A DNA stretch of 64,000 nt from positions 124,001 to 188,000 of the forward strand of contig VXAZ01001726.1 in assembly GCA_013399875.1 (NCBI GenBank), written 5' to 3'. The notes beneath the pieces were generated by a model. That model made no database searches and was not told the DNA's origin. It saw only the letters and a program-made list of their open reading frames with translations. Shown piece by piece: positions 1 through 12,200 of this stretch. A program made the position numbers and the translations under genes. This DNA comes from Gymnorhina tibicen. Lineage: Eukaryota; Chordata; Aves; Passeriformes; Artamidae. The first letter of the stretch is position 1. Each line of letters begins with the position of its first letter.

Positions 1-133
1 GCAAGGTGGAACAGATCATCATCAGATCAGCTGACAGACTCTACTGCCTTTTTAGTCATCTATAAACAGAGAATCCTTTGCATATTAAAATATCTGACAT
101 ATTGAATATCATGGAATAATTGTTTTTTTTTAG

Positions 134-264
134 GAGGACTGAGAGTGACTCTCAGGGGGACCAATCTGGAAGGGGTAAATGCAGTGTTGTTTGGATCCCA
201 GCCTTGCCCAGTTTTGGAGGAGGGCAGAGATTCAACAAGAATTGAATGTAAAGTTCCTTCTCGG
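134..264 (+). CDS. PKHD1: PKHD1 exon (about human exon 28): start of an IPT/TIG domain
   Basis: This 131-bp exon is preceded by a T-rich tract ending TTTTTTTTAG and followed by the donor GTAAGA. It enters in phase 1 (the first two bases finish a glycine codon) and leaves in phase 0. It reads [14 protein letters not shown], the opening strand of an IPT/TIG fold, and continues through [14 protein letters not shown] to IECKVPSR, the usual two-cysteine pattern of these domains. The domain is finished by the next exon. An in-frame GTG at 145 is not a start; the exon is internal. Confidence 0.9.
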
Positions 265-3200
265 GTAAGAAACCACATTTTTTGGGGGAGAAGTCAGAAG
301 CCAATGTGCCTTCCTATGTTTTCCTGGCCTAACCTACACGAGGCAAAGGGCAAAGAGTAGCCCATCAGCCAGGTCTTGGCTGTGGGACAATTTCCTGTGG
401 ACTCTACAGATTAGACCAGCTTAATTAAAAAAAGATTAATAGGTGATTTATGAAAACCAGTGAAAAAAGCAAGCTCCTTAATTTAGTAAGGATATTGCAA
501 ATTAAAAACTGCATAGTCTGGGATTTTATTTACTAGTATGGGATTTTATTTACTAGTTTAATTTACAAGTATGGATATAGCAAATCCAAACCTGCATAAT
601 CTGGGATTGTTTTAAGGTTTCTAAATCTCCACAGATGCTCTTTCAAAGTCAACATAACTGTAGACATTTAAGTAGTGGCTGGTGTATGTGAAATTTTCAT
701 CAATGCCATGTGCCTGAGTTAAGTATGGGAGATGTAGGAATATAAAAAATAACTTTAAAAAAATTGGTTCATTCTTAACCCTGACATTTTCTTTAAAATA
801 ACTTTTTAAAAAATTGGTTCATTGTTAACCCTGACATTTTCTTTCTCTCTCTTCCTAGGGGACAGAAGATGCTGCTGTCCACGTGACACTGATTTCTGGG
901 TACCAGTCAACAACAGTAACCAACGTGTTCCAATATGATCCTTCCTTAAACCCTGCAGTTGTATCCCTGAGCAGGAACAGAAGCGGCACAGCAGGTGAAA
1001 AGGCTGCAGACCTGTATTGGGCATCTTCTGGAGAAGGCTTGTTATTGCCGGTGGTGGTGGGGCAGAGGGAATTTAGGTCTATAAAGTTCAATCTGACACT
1101 TACTTTGTTTTCTTTTGAATTTTAGTTCCTATATTTCCTGCTAGTCCTGGTCAGTCCTGGTTGGTTTTTTATGGGTTTTTCTCTAGCATACATGAGGTAA
1201 TGAGTTGCTTGCCCTAGGCTGGTATGGATGATGTCCACAGGGTGTCAGGTTCAGTATAGCCCTGCTTTTGTGCCAGGTTTCTCTAACTCTGCTCTGAAAT
1301 TATCCCACCCACTCATTCAGTGACAGGATACAAGGTTTAAGTTATGTATCAGGAAAAGGTTTTTCCCCAGAGGGTGGTTGGGCACTGAACAGGCTCCCCA
1401 GGGAATGGTCAGAGCCCCAGGGCTGCCAGAGCTCAAGAAGTGTTTGGACAACACTCTCAGGCACAGGGTGGGACTCCAGGGACTGTCCTGTGCAGGGTCA
1501 GGAGTTGAACTTTGATGATCCTGGTGGGTCCCTTCCAACTCGGGATATTCCATGATTCTGTATTTCTTAGTAACAGATTCACCCATGACAAGAGAAATGA
1601 GCTCAGGAGAGTGTCCTTCTCCAGGGTCCCCAAGGGTTGACCATAAAGAGCATCATGTGCATTTTGGGTTGCTGAAAGCAGGGGATGGGCAACATTTCTT
1701 TTACTAGTTCCCATTTCCAAACCAAACTGTTCCTTCCATTGTGACCTTGTGATGTGTTACTCTAGAATATGAGCACAGACCTCATAGAATTTGTGCAGAC
1801 AAAATTCTAATTAGATCTCAAGGAGTGTTTGGCATTCCTGTCTTTTGAAAGTTTCTATTTGGGGTTGTTTGTTTGTTTGTTTTTTTTCCCCCACATTTCC
1901 CTCATTTTCCCCCCCCCCTCAGGATTTTGAATGGGTGTAGGGAATAGAAAGCATTAATGGTGAATGATGTCCACTTATAAACAAGACTTTTAGGAAGAAT
2001 GTTTAGCACATTTCTGCATGGCAAACAGACACCAGTTTCTTGGTATCCAAGAGAGAGAGAGGAAGGAAGATGGGAGGAAGACAGAAATATTCCTGTTTTC
2101 TTACCTATCCCACTCCCATTCTTCCAAGAATGTAATAATCTTGACTTTTTTTTCTATTTTTGCAACCTCTCCAGGGAACACCTTAAAGCTCCCCCCAGCA
2201 CCCAAGCTTGGTTGGACTTGGTGGGGATGTGTGGGGTTAGGTGACTGCCAGTGCCAAAATTCTCTGTGCACCCCCAGCATTTCTATTCCTTTCCCCAAAT
2301 GCCCTTGTCATTTTCTATTACTCCAGAATGCATAAATAAGAGAAAACGTCCTTTATCATCTGAATATTATTCAGATACCACAGCACCAAGGGGAGGTTTT
2401 TGCAGCCGCGGGCAGCCCAGGTGCAAGGAATTCCTTAATGTTACAGTGTCTCACGAGCCGTGGTGGGGCTGAGTTCAATCTCCTATTCAGAACCTCCACA
2501 GCTTCGTCTTTTAATATAATTTTCCTTCCATATAATAAAAAGAATAAATAAATTACACTGATGCCTTCCAGGCATCTGGGATTAAGCTGACAATTGACCA
2601 AGAGTCCAAAGAGTTCACATTATTAACATATTCAACTTCTGAGGCTTTCAAACTTTGAGTCTTTGTGAATGCAGAATTGAAAAGTACCAGCTCCAAGACC
2701 TGCTTAGAGGTGCTGGTAGTTGAGGGGAGCTTTGTACAGGCTCTCCTGCTTCTTGGGAGCTTCTTCCTCCCTCCTTCATCCTTTCAGGGGAGACAGGAAG
2801 ATGAGATTCACCTCCTAAATACATCCCTGTGCTCATTGTTTAGATGTTTTGCATGTTCATTGAAGAGAAATAGATGGTTCTGTGGTGGGATTTGCCACAG
2901 CTCTTTTGTGTGTCTTACAATAGGATGAATGACATAAAGTCTCTTTTCTCTTCACTGACCACAGATAGAGCTATCAGTGAAAATGCCTTAATTTGGACTG
3001 ATGGATATCACCTAATTTTTTTAAGCTATTTCAGAGGAAATTTAGGTTATGAAAATCCCTTGTCTCTTGGCTTTGTCCTTTCCTGTTACTGCACTGTGCA
3101 CAAATAAAGGAAAGATGATCCTGTATCATCTGAACACAACAGCTTAACTGGGAGAGAACCACGATCACTGAAAATAAAATGCTGGAGCTGGGCTGGTTTT

Positions 3201-6200
3201 GTCTGGAATGGAGTAATTGGAGTAAATGGAGTAATTTACTTCACAGTGACTTGTGTGGGGTTGTGTTTTGGGTTTGTGCTGAAAATGGTGTGGATAACAC
3301 AGGGATGTTTTGTTATTGCTGAGCAGGGCTTACACAGAGCTGAGGACTTTTCTGCTCCTCACCCCACCCATGAATGGGCTGGGGGTGTACAAGGATTTGG
3401 GAGGAGACACAGCCAGGACAGCTGACCCCAACTGACCCAAGGGATATTCCAGACCAATTTATAAAGCTCGGGGAGGAAGGAGGCAGAGGGAATCATTCAG
3501 AGTGATAGCATTTTGTCTTCCCAAGTCACCATCCCATGTGATGGAGCCCTGCTGGGATGGCTGAACACCTGCCTGCCCATGGGAAGCAGAGAATGAAATC
3601 CTTGTTTTGCTTTGCACACATAATTTTTGCTTTACCCATGAAACTGTTTTTATCTCCACCCACAAGTTTTCTCCCTTTTATTCTTCCAATTTGCTCCCCC
3701 ATCCCATTGCAGGGGAGGGAGTGAGCAGTTCTGTGGGGCTGAGGTGCCATCTGGGGTTAAACCATGACAAGCACATCCGACTTTAGGTACCCAAGGAACT
3801 TTTCATTTTACTGTGGAAGGCTCCTGTTAATATTACATGGCTCCATAATGCTGAAAAGCAGGCTCTAGATCGTTTATCAGGGATTTAGAAAAAAATTCCA
3901 GAACCCCTCAGCTACAGAGCTTTAAAAATACTGAATTTGGGTTTTATCAGGTTCAGATATTTATAGGACAGACATTTATGCTACGAAGGACACGAATCCT
4001 ATCCTGAGTGTGGCTGAGAGTGGCTATTGGTGGACATAACCAAGTTCACTGTGCTGATGTCTCAAGACAACCCTGACAGCTGGTGACCTCAGGCAGGAGA
4101 GATTGAGTAGGGTACAGAACCACTGCAGTCTTCAGCATTTTGGGTTTGGGTTGGTGGGCATGGCTGGACCTATTCTGGCATGATGGGACTCTGTTCTTCC
4201 TTAGGCAATGGTCATGCTAAAATAACCAATGCCAGAAACACTGAAAGAGTTCCATTCCTTCCTCCGCAGGAGGTGAGGAGCTTCACATTGGAATATCTCA
4301 GTTTGCCAGCTACCAGGGCTCAGATGTCAAGGTCCAAATTGGGGACTCGTGGCCACAGATCCAGGCGCGGACAGACCGTGGTGTTAATGTGACACTTCCA
4401 GCCCTGCCTGCAGGGTGGTACAATGTTTCTGTCCTCATCAATGGCATTGCTATTGCTTCAAACAGGTGTGTATTTTCCTTAGCTATTTCATTCTCCATCC
4501 TATTTGGTGTTTTAGGGTTAATCTGAAAAGGAAGCTTTGAGTTTTTCACGAATTCCGTACCTAACGGTGAATTCCGCAGTGTGGTATGAAATTATGAATA
4601 ATTATCAAGGCATTTATTGATCTGTGGAGCCCAAGTCAGCAAACTGCTAATGCTAGTCAATTAACTCCCCTTGGATCAGTAGGAGGCAGGAGAGAAACAT
4701 TTTAGGAAAAAACAGTTGATTTGATGAAAAATGCATATTCAGGCAATCAAAGGTATTCGCAGATTCAGGTCAAATGCAGATAAATCCTGCTGTAGGAAAA
4801 CAGCAGAAGAAAGAAACACTTTTCATCAGAAAAACAAAAGCTAGTTTGAACAATACAAAAATGCTTTGTTTAGAGAATTTTTAAATGATGCTGTTTCCAT
4901 CTCCTAAGGTGACACTTCAAGTTCATGCCTAGATAAATGTAATATAAATGAATTAAAATGTGGGGGAAAGCTGACCTGAAATTGGGATATAGGAATGCAT
5001 TCACAAGCAACACAGTTTTGTTCCTTAGCCATGGCAGCTGCCAGGAGTAATCCTGAAATGACGATATTGGGGAGAAATTAGGTGTTTTCTTCTTGCTCGC
5101 AAACCAACTTAAGCTGCTTGTAGTGTTAATGAACTTCAGAGGGAGAAAAATTGTGGTTGGTGGGATGGCACACAGGGATTCATCCCACCTGGTACTGGAG
5201 TCTGTTAGCAGCACCATCACTTCATCTCCAGGGAAAGCTTGGAAGGAGATGGGCCATCCCAGGAGAGGACTTTGATCTCTGGTGGGCTGGATTGCAGGAT
5301 TGGGAAGGTCCCTTCTCTAAGATTTCTTTCTAGGGAAGGGGATGTTTTTGAAAGGAGGGTGATGAAGAAAAGTAGATGTAGACGGGACAGAAACAGAGCT
5401 ACACTTTTATCTGGGTGGGCTTCAGGAGCTTGTGTCTGACTTTCCTCTTGTTCCAGTTACTCTACTCTGTGGCAGGAGGGTGTGAGGAGAGGAGGCAGCT
5501 GTGACACCTTTTCGATGTGCTTGCATTGGGCATGGCTACAGTGGGATCTGCTTGCTAAAAAAATCCTTATTCTTCCTTCCTTTGATAGGCAATTCAGTTG
5601 GACTAAATTTGACCCGCAAGTTGCTAATTGATAAGAGAGCATTTGTGATAGATGTAGCTCAAATGTGTCCCTGCCCATGGCAGGGGAGTTGGAATGAGAT
5701 GATCTTTAAGGTCCCTTCCAACCCAAGCCATTCTGTGATTCTAAACCACATGGAAGAATTTGGGGTATTGGGTGGTGTTGTCACTGTGACATCAAACAAA
5801 GGGGATGTGCCAGGTGGGTGCTTGGCTTTCCAGGAGTTGTAAGAATGAAAAGCACTGCAGCAGGAAAGAAAAATAAAAGAACACCCCTAAATGCCCCAAA
5901 TCCTTTCTGTGTTGCTTGTGTTTTGCAGGGTTGAGCCGTTAATCCAGTACCTCTCCGAGATCTTCAGCATCGAGCCGTGTTGTGGCTCTGTTCTGGGTAA
6001 ACAGCACTGGTACCTCTGCAGCCACTTATAGAGGTTAAAGGGATCAAGGGCACAGTTTTCCTGCAGGAATGGAAAGTGCATCCCATTTCAGATCAGTTTA
6101 AATGAGGGTGTTTTGAGTCTGTGACCCTTTACCATGCAGACATCAACTGGCAGACTGCAGCGGTCTGGAAATGTAGAATTGTAGTGAGCATCCCTCCATC

Positions 6201-9200
6201 TGGTTGGCTGGCTCAGGGCTCCCTGTGCTTTGAATTTGATTTCCCCAAGTGTTTGCTCATGTATCCTTGCATGTTCCCGTTGGGAAAACAAAGCATGCCC
6301 ACACCTGGCTCATCTGTGCTGTTTCTTTCAGTCATTTTGCCCCCATCTTTCAAGGTTTTCCGTGTGAAAGTTAGGTGGAAAGCAGAGTACAATTGTGGTT
6401 TGAAGCAAACAATAATTTCAACCGATCCCAAAAGAGTTGTTCTCTTCTGTTATGTTGAAAAGACAAAATAAAAAAGCCCTTTTTCAATGTTAATTTTAAT
6501 CAAAAGGGAAATATTTATTAATCCCGCTCTGAGCTTTTAGACATTGGAAATAATTTAAGTGTGTTTCCGAGCAGAACATCGCTGAATTAAAAAGGAAAGT
6601 TTTAGTTTAAATCTTAAAAAGCAGATTTGGGGTGGTTGATTTATTTTGTCATTTGGCTGGTGGTGGGGGAGAGTTGAATCCCTGTAGTGAATTTTACATG
6701 AGCCCTTAGAAATGCTTTTATAGAAGACAGAGAAATTCTTGTGCTACAACCTCAGGTCCTCCACAGATTGCTCTCCCAGGCTCACAACACATTTAAAGAC
6801 ACAAAAATTCAGAAGCTTTGTGGTACGTGATTAGTTCAATAGTTTGTGAAGTGCTCAAGCCTTGAAAGATGAGAGAGTGGATAGAGCTTGGAGAGCAAAT
6901 CCTATCAGTTTTGAAGATTAAGCCATACTACAAAAAATAATGAAAGTTTTACCCTTCTTTTTATATTTCAGGGTAAATTGAAAATTAAATAAGAACTGAT
7001 TAACTCTTTGGTTGTGGTTTTATGAATGGCTTAAGCTGAATTAAAATCTCTTTGCTGCAAAAAGTATCAGTCCCTCCCCCCTTACCTGTAGTCTTTTGTT
7101 GTCTCTAACACTTGTGTGTGCATCTGGCTTAAGGGTTTGGGCTCACTTAAAAAGAACCTCATCATAAACCAACTTATTTTTCAGCCAGATCGTGGGAAAA
7201 GGAAGGGAATGGGCTTGATGGATAAAGAGGTTGAAGCAAGGCAGGACACTGGGAGTACCAGTACTACAAATGAAAGGAAGACGGCAGAGGCTTTGGGTGG
7301 GCTCTTCCCTGTGAGGGTGGGGAGGCCCTGGCACAGGGTGCCCAGAGAAGCTGTGGCTGCCCCTGGATCCCTGGAAGAGTTCAAGGTCAGGTTGGACAGG
7401 GCTTGGAGCACCCTGGGATAGTGGGAGGTGTCCCTGCCCATGGCAGGGGTTTGGAAGGAGATGGTCTTAGAGGTCCCTTCCAACCCAAACCATTCTGTGA
7501 TTCTATGAAATCTGACACTGCCTGAATCTGAAAATATTCACAATCACATTATTCTTCCCTGTGGGCAGCAGGAACAAACTACCTCCCCACCCACCTGTAC
7601 GGACAGTCCCATTCCATGAAGAGTTCAGCCTCTGTTTACTCTCAGGGGTCCTTTCACAGTATTGTTTTCCATTTCTGTGCTGGCTTTCCACTGTCATTTA
7701 CAGCCACAAAGGCCCCTGGCTACCTGTTACCTCAGCCTCTTGTCCATGTAGGACTATCCTGATATATGTCAGCTATTGTCTCTAGCTGTCTTGCCCAGAA
7801 AAGGACTTTATTTCTTCTTTCCTTCAGCCTATCATGCTTATCAGCTTTATAATAAATGGTTTGGGTTGGAAGGGACCTTAAAGTTCATGGATTAAGATGA
7901 TTCAGAGATAGTAATGAATTCCTTTCCTGCATATAATACCCTTCTTCCTTATTTTGTTTTGCTCCTAGGTGGAACACTGCTCACAATCTCTGGGGTGGGC
8001 TTTAGCCAAAATCCTGCCCAGGTTTCTGTTTCAATGGACAATCAAACCTGTACAGTTACTCACTTGGCAGAAGAGACAGTTTGGTGCCTGACCCCGCCAG
8101 CTGCTAATTTGTCTAATGAAGATTCACGTGACATCTCTGTCAGAGTAAATGTAGCCATCAGCAGTGGGTCACTTCAACATGCTCTCTTTGCAAATAGGAC
8201 CACCACTTTTAACTACCAAAGAGCTTTGACTCCCCTCGTTACTGCTGTGGAAACAGAAATCGCAGGTGGTAGTCTGCTCTTGAACGTCCAGGGGATAAAC
8301 ATCACTGGATCTGTGGCTAGGCTTGGACACAGTGAATGTCAGCTTGAGTTTGGCAACCAGTCTGCAATGTCTTATCAGTGCTCTTTGGCACTGAACAGCT
8401 TGGAACCTGGGACTTACCCCATTCAGGTCATCCAGAGGCAGCTGGGATATGCTCAAGTGACAGCAAGGCAGCAGGCCCTCACAATAACTCCACAGATAAC
8501 CTCCATATTCCCATCACAAGGATCAGTCTGTGGTGGGATGTTGCTCACTATATCTGGTATTGCTTTGAAATCCAGGAGGAATTTGGTACAGGTCAGCCTG
8601 GAAAGTAATTACTCCTGTGAGATCCAGAAGTCTGATAATGACTCCATCAGTTGTGTTGTCCTTCCAGGGGCCCACCCTTTGCACTATCAGTGGCTGGCTG
8701 AGGCATCTCGGGCTCTCAGTGTCACAGTGGTTGTCAACGGGGTCCGCAGTGTGTGCCTTGGGGACTGTACACTCCACCTTCATGAGCACTGGACACCCCT
8801 GGTACATCTGGTGACCTGGAAGACCAATGGGACATTCACTTATGTGACAATCAAAGGACAGAGGCTGGCATGGCAGGGTGACAGCCCCGTGGTACATGTG
8901 GATAACAGCACCGTCTGCAAGGTCACTTTTTGGAATGAGACCATCATCAAGTGCCAGACAGCCTGCCTGGCCCCAGGGGAGCACACCATTTCCATATCCA
9001 GCAGGAAAAGTGGCCGTGCTTGTTTCAGAGGGACATCCAGCATTCTCACCATCCTGCCTTGGGTGTACCAGTTTCACCCACGGAATTTCAGCACCAGCGG
9101 GGGAGGCGTGCTCAGCTTAGCGGGGTTGGCTCTGAAGGGAAAGAGGATGACTTCAGTCCTCATAGACCATCGTCCTTGCCTCGTTCTCAACATCACCTGT

Positions 9201-12200
9201 GTGTTTATCCAGTGCGTGGTGCCTCCGGGGAATGGCACGAGGGCTCTGAGTCTGAAAGTAGATGGACACTCCTATTACCTTGGAACAGTAAGTTACAGTG
9301 AGGAATTTACCCCAGCTTTCCTTTCACTTGTTGCCACTGGCCTCGTTTTAAATGTGACAGTGTTGCGAGTCATGGAGACGGACAATATCCAAGTATTTGT
9401 TGGAGATTTTCCTTGTATAAACATCACCATCACTCACTCCGTGTTGCAGTGCTCAGCTCCTCTGCTCCCTGTGGGTGAGTACCCTGTGCTGGGCCTGGAT
9501 GTTCCCAGAGGATGGGCTTCCTCCAACCTGATGTTCACTTCTCATCTGACAGTGACAGCTGCACGTCACAACTGGGGTAAGTTATGGAGGGCTGCTGCAG
9601 TTCCTCCACAGGATTTTGTGGGAGGCACTGCAGTGACAGGGGTTTTTTTGTCACGAAAGCAAAAATTATGAATTAAAAAAAATACATTTGTTGACAGCTG
9701 GCTGTCAGGCTCTGTCTTAAATCCCGTTTTCTGTCCTTTTCCAAGGTGGTTTGAATGGAGGACCAGTTTACCTGCATGGAACTGGGTTTTCCCCAGGGAA
9801 GACTTTGGTCACAATTTGTGGCACCAGCTGTGAACTCTTGGGCAACATGACAGTGACTGAGCTGAGCTGCCTTGCCCCACGCCTACGAGGTCAGTTAAAA
9901 CTCAAAAACTGTCATTGTGTTAAAAATATCCCCTAAAATCTTGACCCAAAATGGGGAGTCCTAGTGTATCTCATCCCAGGGGAACAGAGAGCAGCCTTGG
10001 AGAGAGGAGAGGAATTAACATAGCATTGATAAAGTTTGGACTTGATGATCTTGGCGGTCTTTTCCAACCGTAATGATTCCATGATTCTATGACTTCTGGT
10101 TTTTGAACTCAGTCTGAAGACAGATGGTGTCAGGGTATGCTTTTTTGTCAGTGGCCATGGACGTTGGACTAGATCCACTGTGTGCCTGTGGCCACACTTG
10201 CACAACATCAACACTTCCTCACAGCAGTTATTTCTTGGGAAAGCTGCCCCACATAAAACATGCATATGAGCTGCAGGGTTGGGTACCCAAGCACCTCTTA
10301 GTCATCGTGATCATCTTAAAGAATTAAACTCCCTTAAACGCTTTTTCTTCTGAGGAAACAGTCTCAAGTTGCACCAGGGAAGTTTCAGTTTAGATACTAG
10401 AAAAATTTTTTCACATAAAGTCTTTTCAAGCACTGGAAGACAGTGCCCAAGGAAGTGGTGGAGTCATCATCCCTGGAAGAGCTAAAAAACTGTGTGGATG
10501 TAACATTTGAGGAATGGTTTAGTGGTGAATGGCACTGGTGAGATGATGGTTGGACACAATGATCTTAAAGGTCTTTTCCAACTTCAACAATTTTTTGATT
10601 CTGTGGCCACACACATTTTGTGTTTTGGCTGCATGGTAGGATGGCCTCAGTGGTGGAAGGAAAAGGTTGAATGACTGGAAGGGTGAACGAATGACATACC
10701 ATGGCCAGTTCATACCTATGGGAAGCTGGAGATGAGGATTTGACTTCCTTGAGAGGAGGATGGGATCATCCATCATGACCTTCCTTAAGAGCATCTTCCT
10801 TAACTGGAAAGAGGCAGCATGGAATGATGATCCCCACATCTCTCAAACAGAGATATAACCCTGCCTGAATTTCAGAGCTAACTCTTCAAAATGAGCATTT
10901 CCTGGGACAAGATATGTTTCCTCCTTTTCCTACTGAAAGCTCAGAATTAGGCTTCTCAGATCTGCAAAAGGCAGGATTTAAGACTTTTAAATCTCACCGG
11001 AGCCATGTACCGTTCCCCAAATTCTAAACATGGAGTATTCACCTTGGTGCTCGACTCCTTGGTGGAGTCCCAACCCTGGAGGTGTCCAAGGAACGACTGG
11101 ATGTGGCACTCACTGCTCTGGTCTGGGTGACAAGATAAGGATTGGTCAACGGCTGGACTCTGCAATCTTGGAGATCCTTTCCAACCTAAATAATGCTGGG
11201 ATTCAGGGATTACAAGGCTCAGAAGTTTAACATTTCAGTCCCTTCATAGCTCTGAAGTCAGAGAACATCTGGAGGTCTGCAGAAATATTTGCTGTTCTGA
11301 GGCTGTCCAGACATCCAATATCCATGTGACCAGAGATCCATGACCTCTTATCCTTTGTGGACATGAAAGAAAGGTGGCAAGTGAGAATGTCCATCAGGGT
11401 AAATGTCCGTGGGTCCAGAGGTGTGTGGAATATCCATGCTCCAAAATAGAAGTTGAATAAATTATTTGCCAAGAAACCACTCCAGTGTGAGATCTAACGT
11501 TCTTTTGAGCAAGGACTGGGACAAGAGGCACCCAGGTGTTCTCTGCAGCCTCACTTATGCCCAAACTCTAAATTTACTCCTGTCATTTTGAACGGTTCCT
11601 TTCACTGAATCCCAGAGAGATTTTGGTTGGAAGGAACCTTAAAGATCCTCTGGTTCCAACCCCCCTGCCATGAGGAATACTAAGAAAAATAGAAGGGAAA
11701 AAAAAGGGGGCTTTTAAACCCAACCACAAGCACTCAAAAAGAGACACCAAGAGGGCATAAAGAGCTTGGTTTTCTTTGTTTTAAACAAGGCCCAGGCACA
11801 GTCCGCAAAAGTATTTGTTATTTTAAATAGAAAAAGACGTGGTGCTGGAGCGCTGGAAAAAAATAAAGCACAAAACGGGGCACCCTGGTAACTGCAGGGG
11901 GAATAGCATACTAAGATTTAATCACATTTATCCAAACTGTGTCCAGAACTCACTGAGTGGTTGGTGGCAGAGGGAGCCTGGGGAAAACACCATTACAGGC
12001 AGGACCACAATGCTTGTTGCTGTCACTAGATGTCAGCAAGTGAATGCTGATCGCTGGTTATGTGTCTGGAGAGGAAATGAAAAGGAAGCGTTGCCTCACT
12101 CTCTTTCTCCTGCCCTGGGTTTTGCAGCCTTGCCAGTTTCACCAGTCGAGTTGCAAAATATTTGTTAATTAAATATTTACAAGAAAATGTCTTCCCCCCC

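Larger units (their letters stand above)
265..858 (+). other. PKHD1 intron
   Basis: This is an AT-rich intron with no CR1 copy visible. It carries two short tandem duplications: a 20-bp unit at about 520-559 and a unit of about 50 bp at 745-844, the latter just before the acceptor. The acceptor tract is a run of C and T ending CTTCCTAG. Confidence 0.85.
5997..7968 (+). other. PKHD1 intron of 2.0 kb
   Basis: The intron contains a plus-strand CR1 fragment (7302-7507) and a tiny minus-strand CR1 piece (7856-7888) only 80 bp before the acceptor TTGCTCCTAG. The rest is unique AT-rich sequence without coding signal. Confidence 0.8.

Noticed and set aside
7914..7968. ATG at 7914 as a gene start for the long open frame
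   Set aside because: The bases before 7969 are intron; TTGCTCCTAG is a clear acceptor and the upstream exon joins in phase.
8523..9077. 184-codon open frame on the minus strand
   Set aside because: It lies wholly inside the large PKHD1 exon and is the antisense shadow of a conserved coding frame; it has no own signature.
11750..12170. Open frame of 109 codons and a possible old transposon body
   Set aside because: No recognisable repeat family, terminal repeat or protein motif could be seen; left as unique intron.
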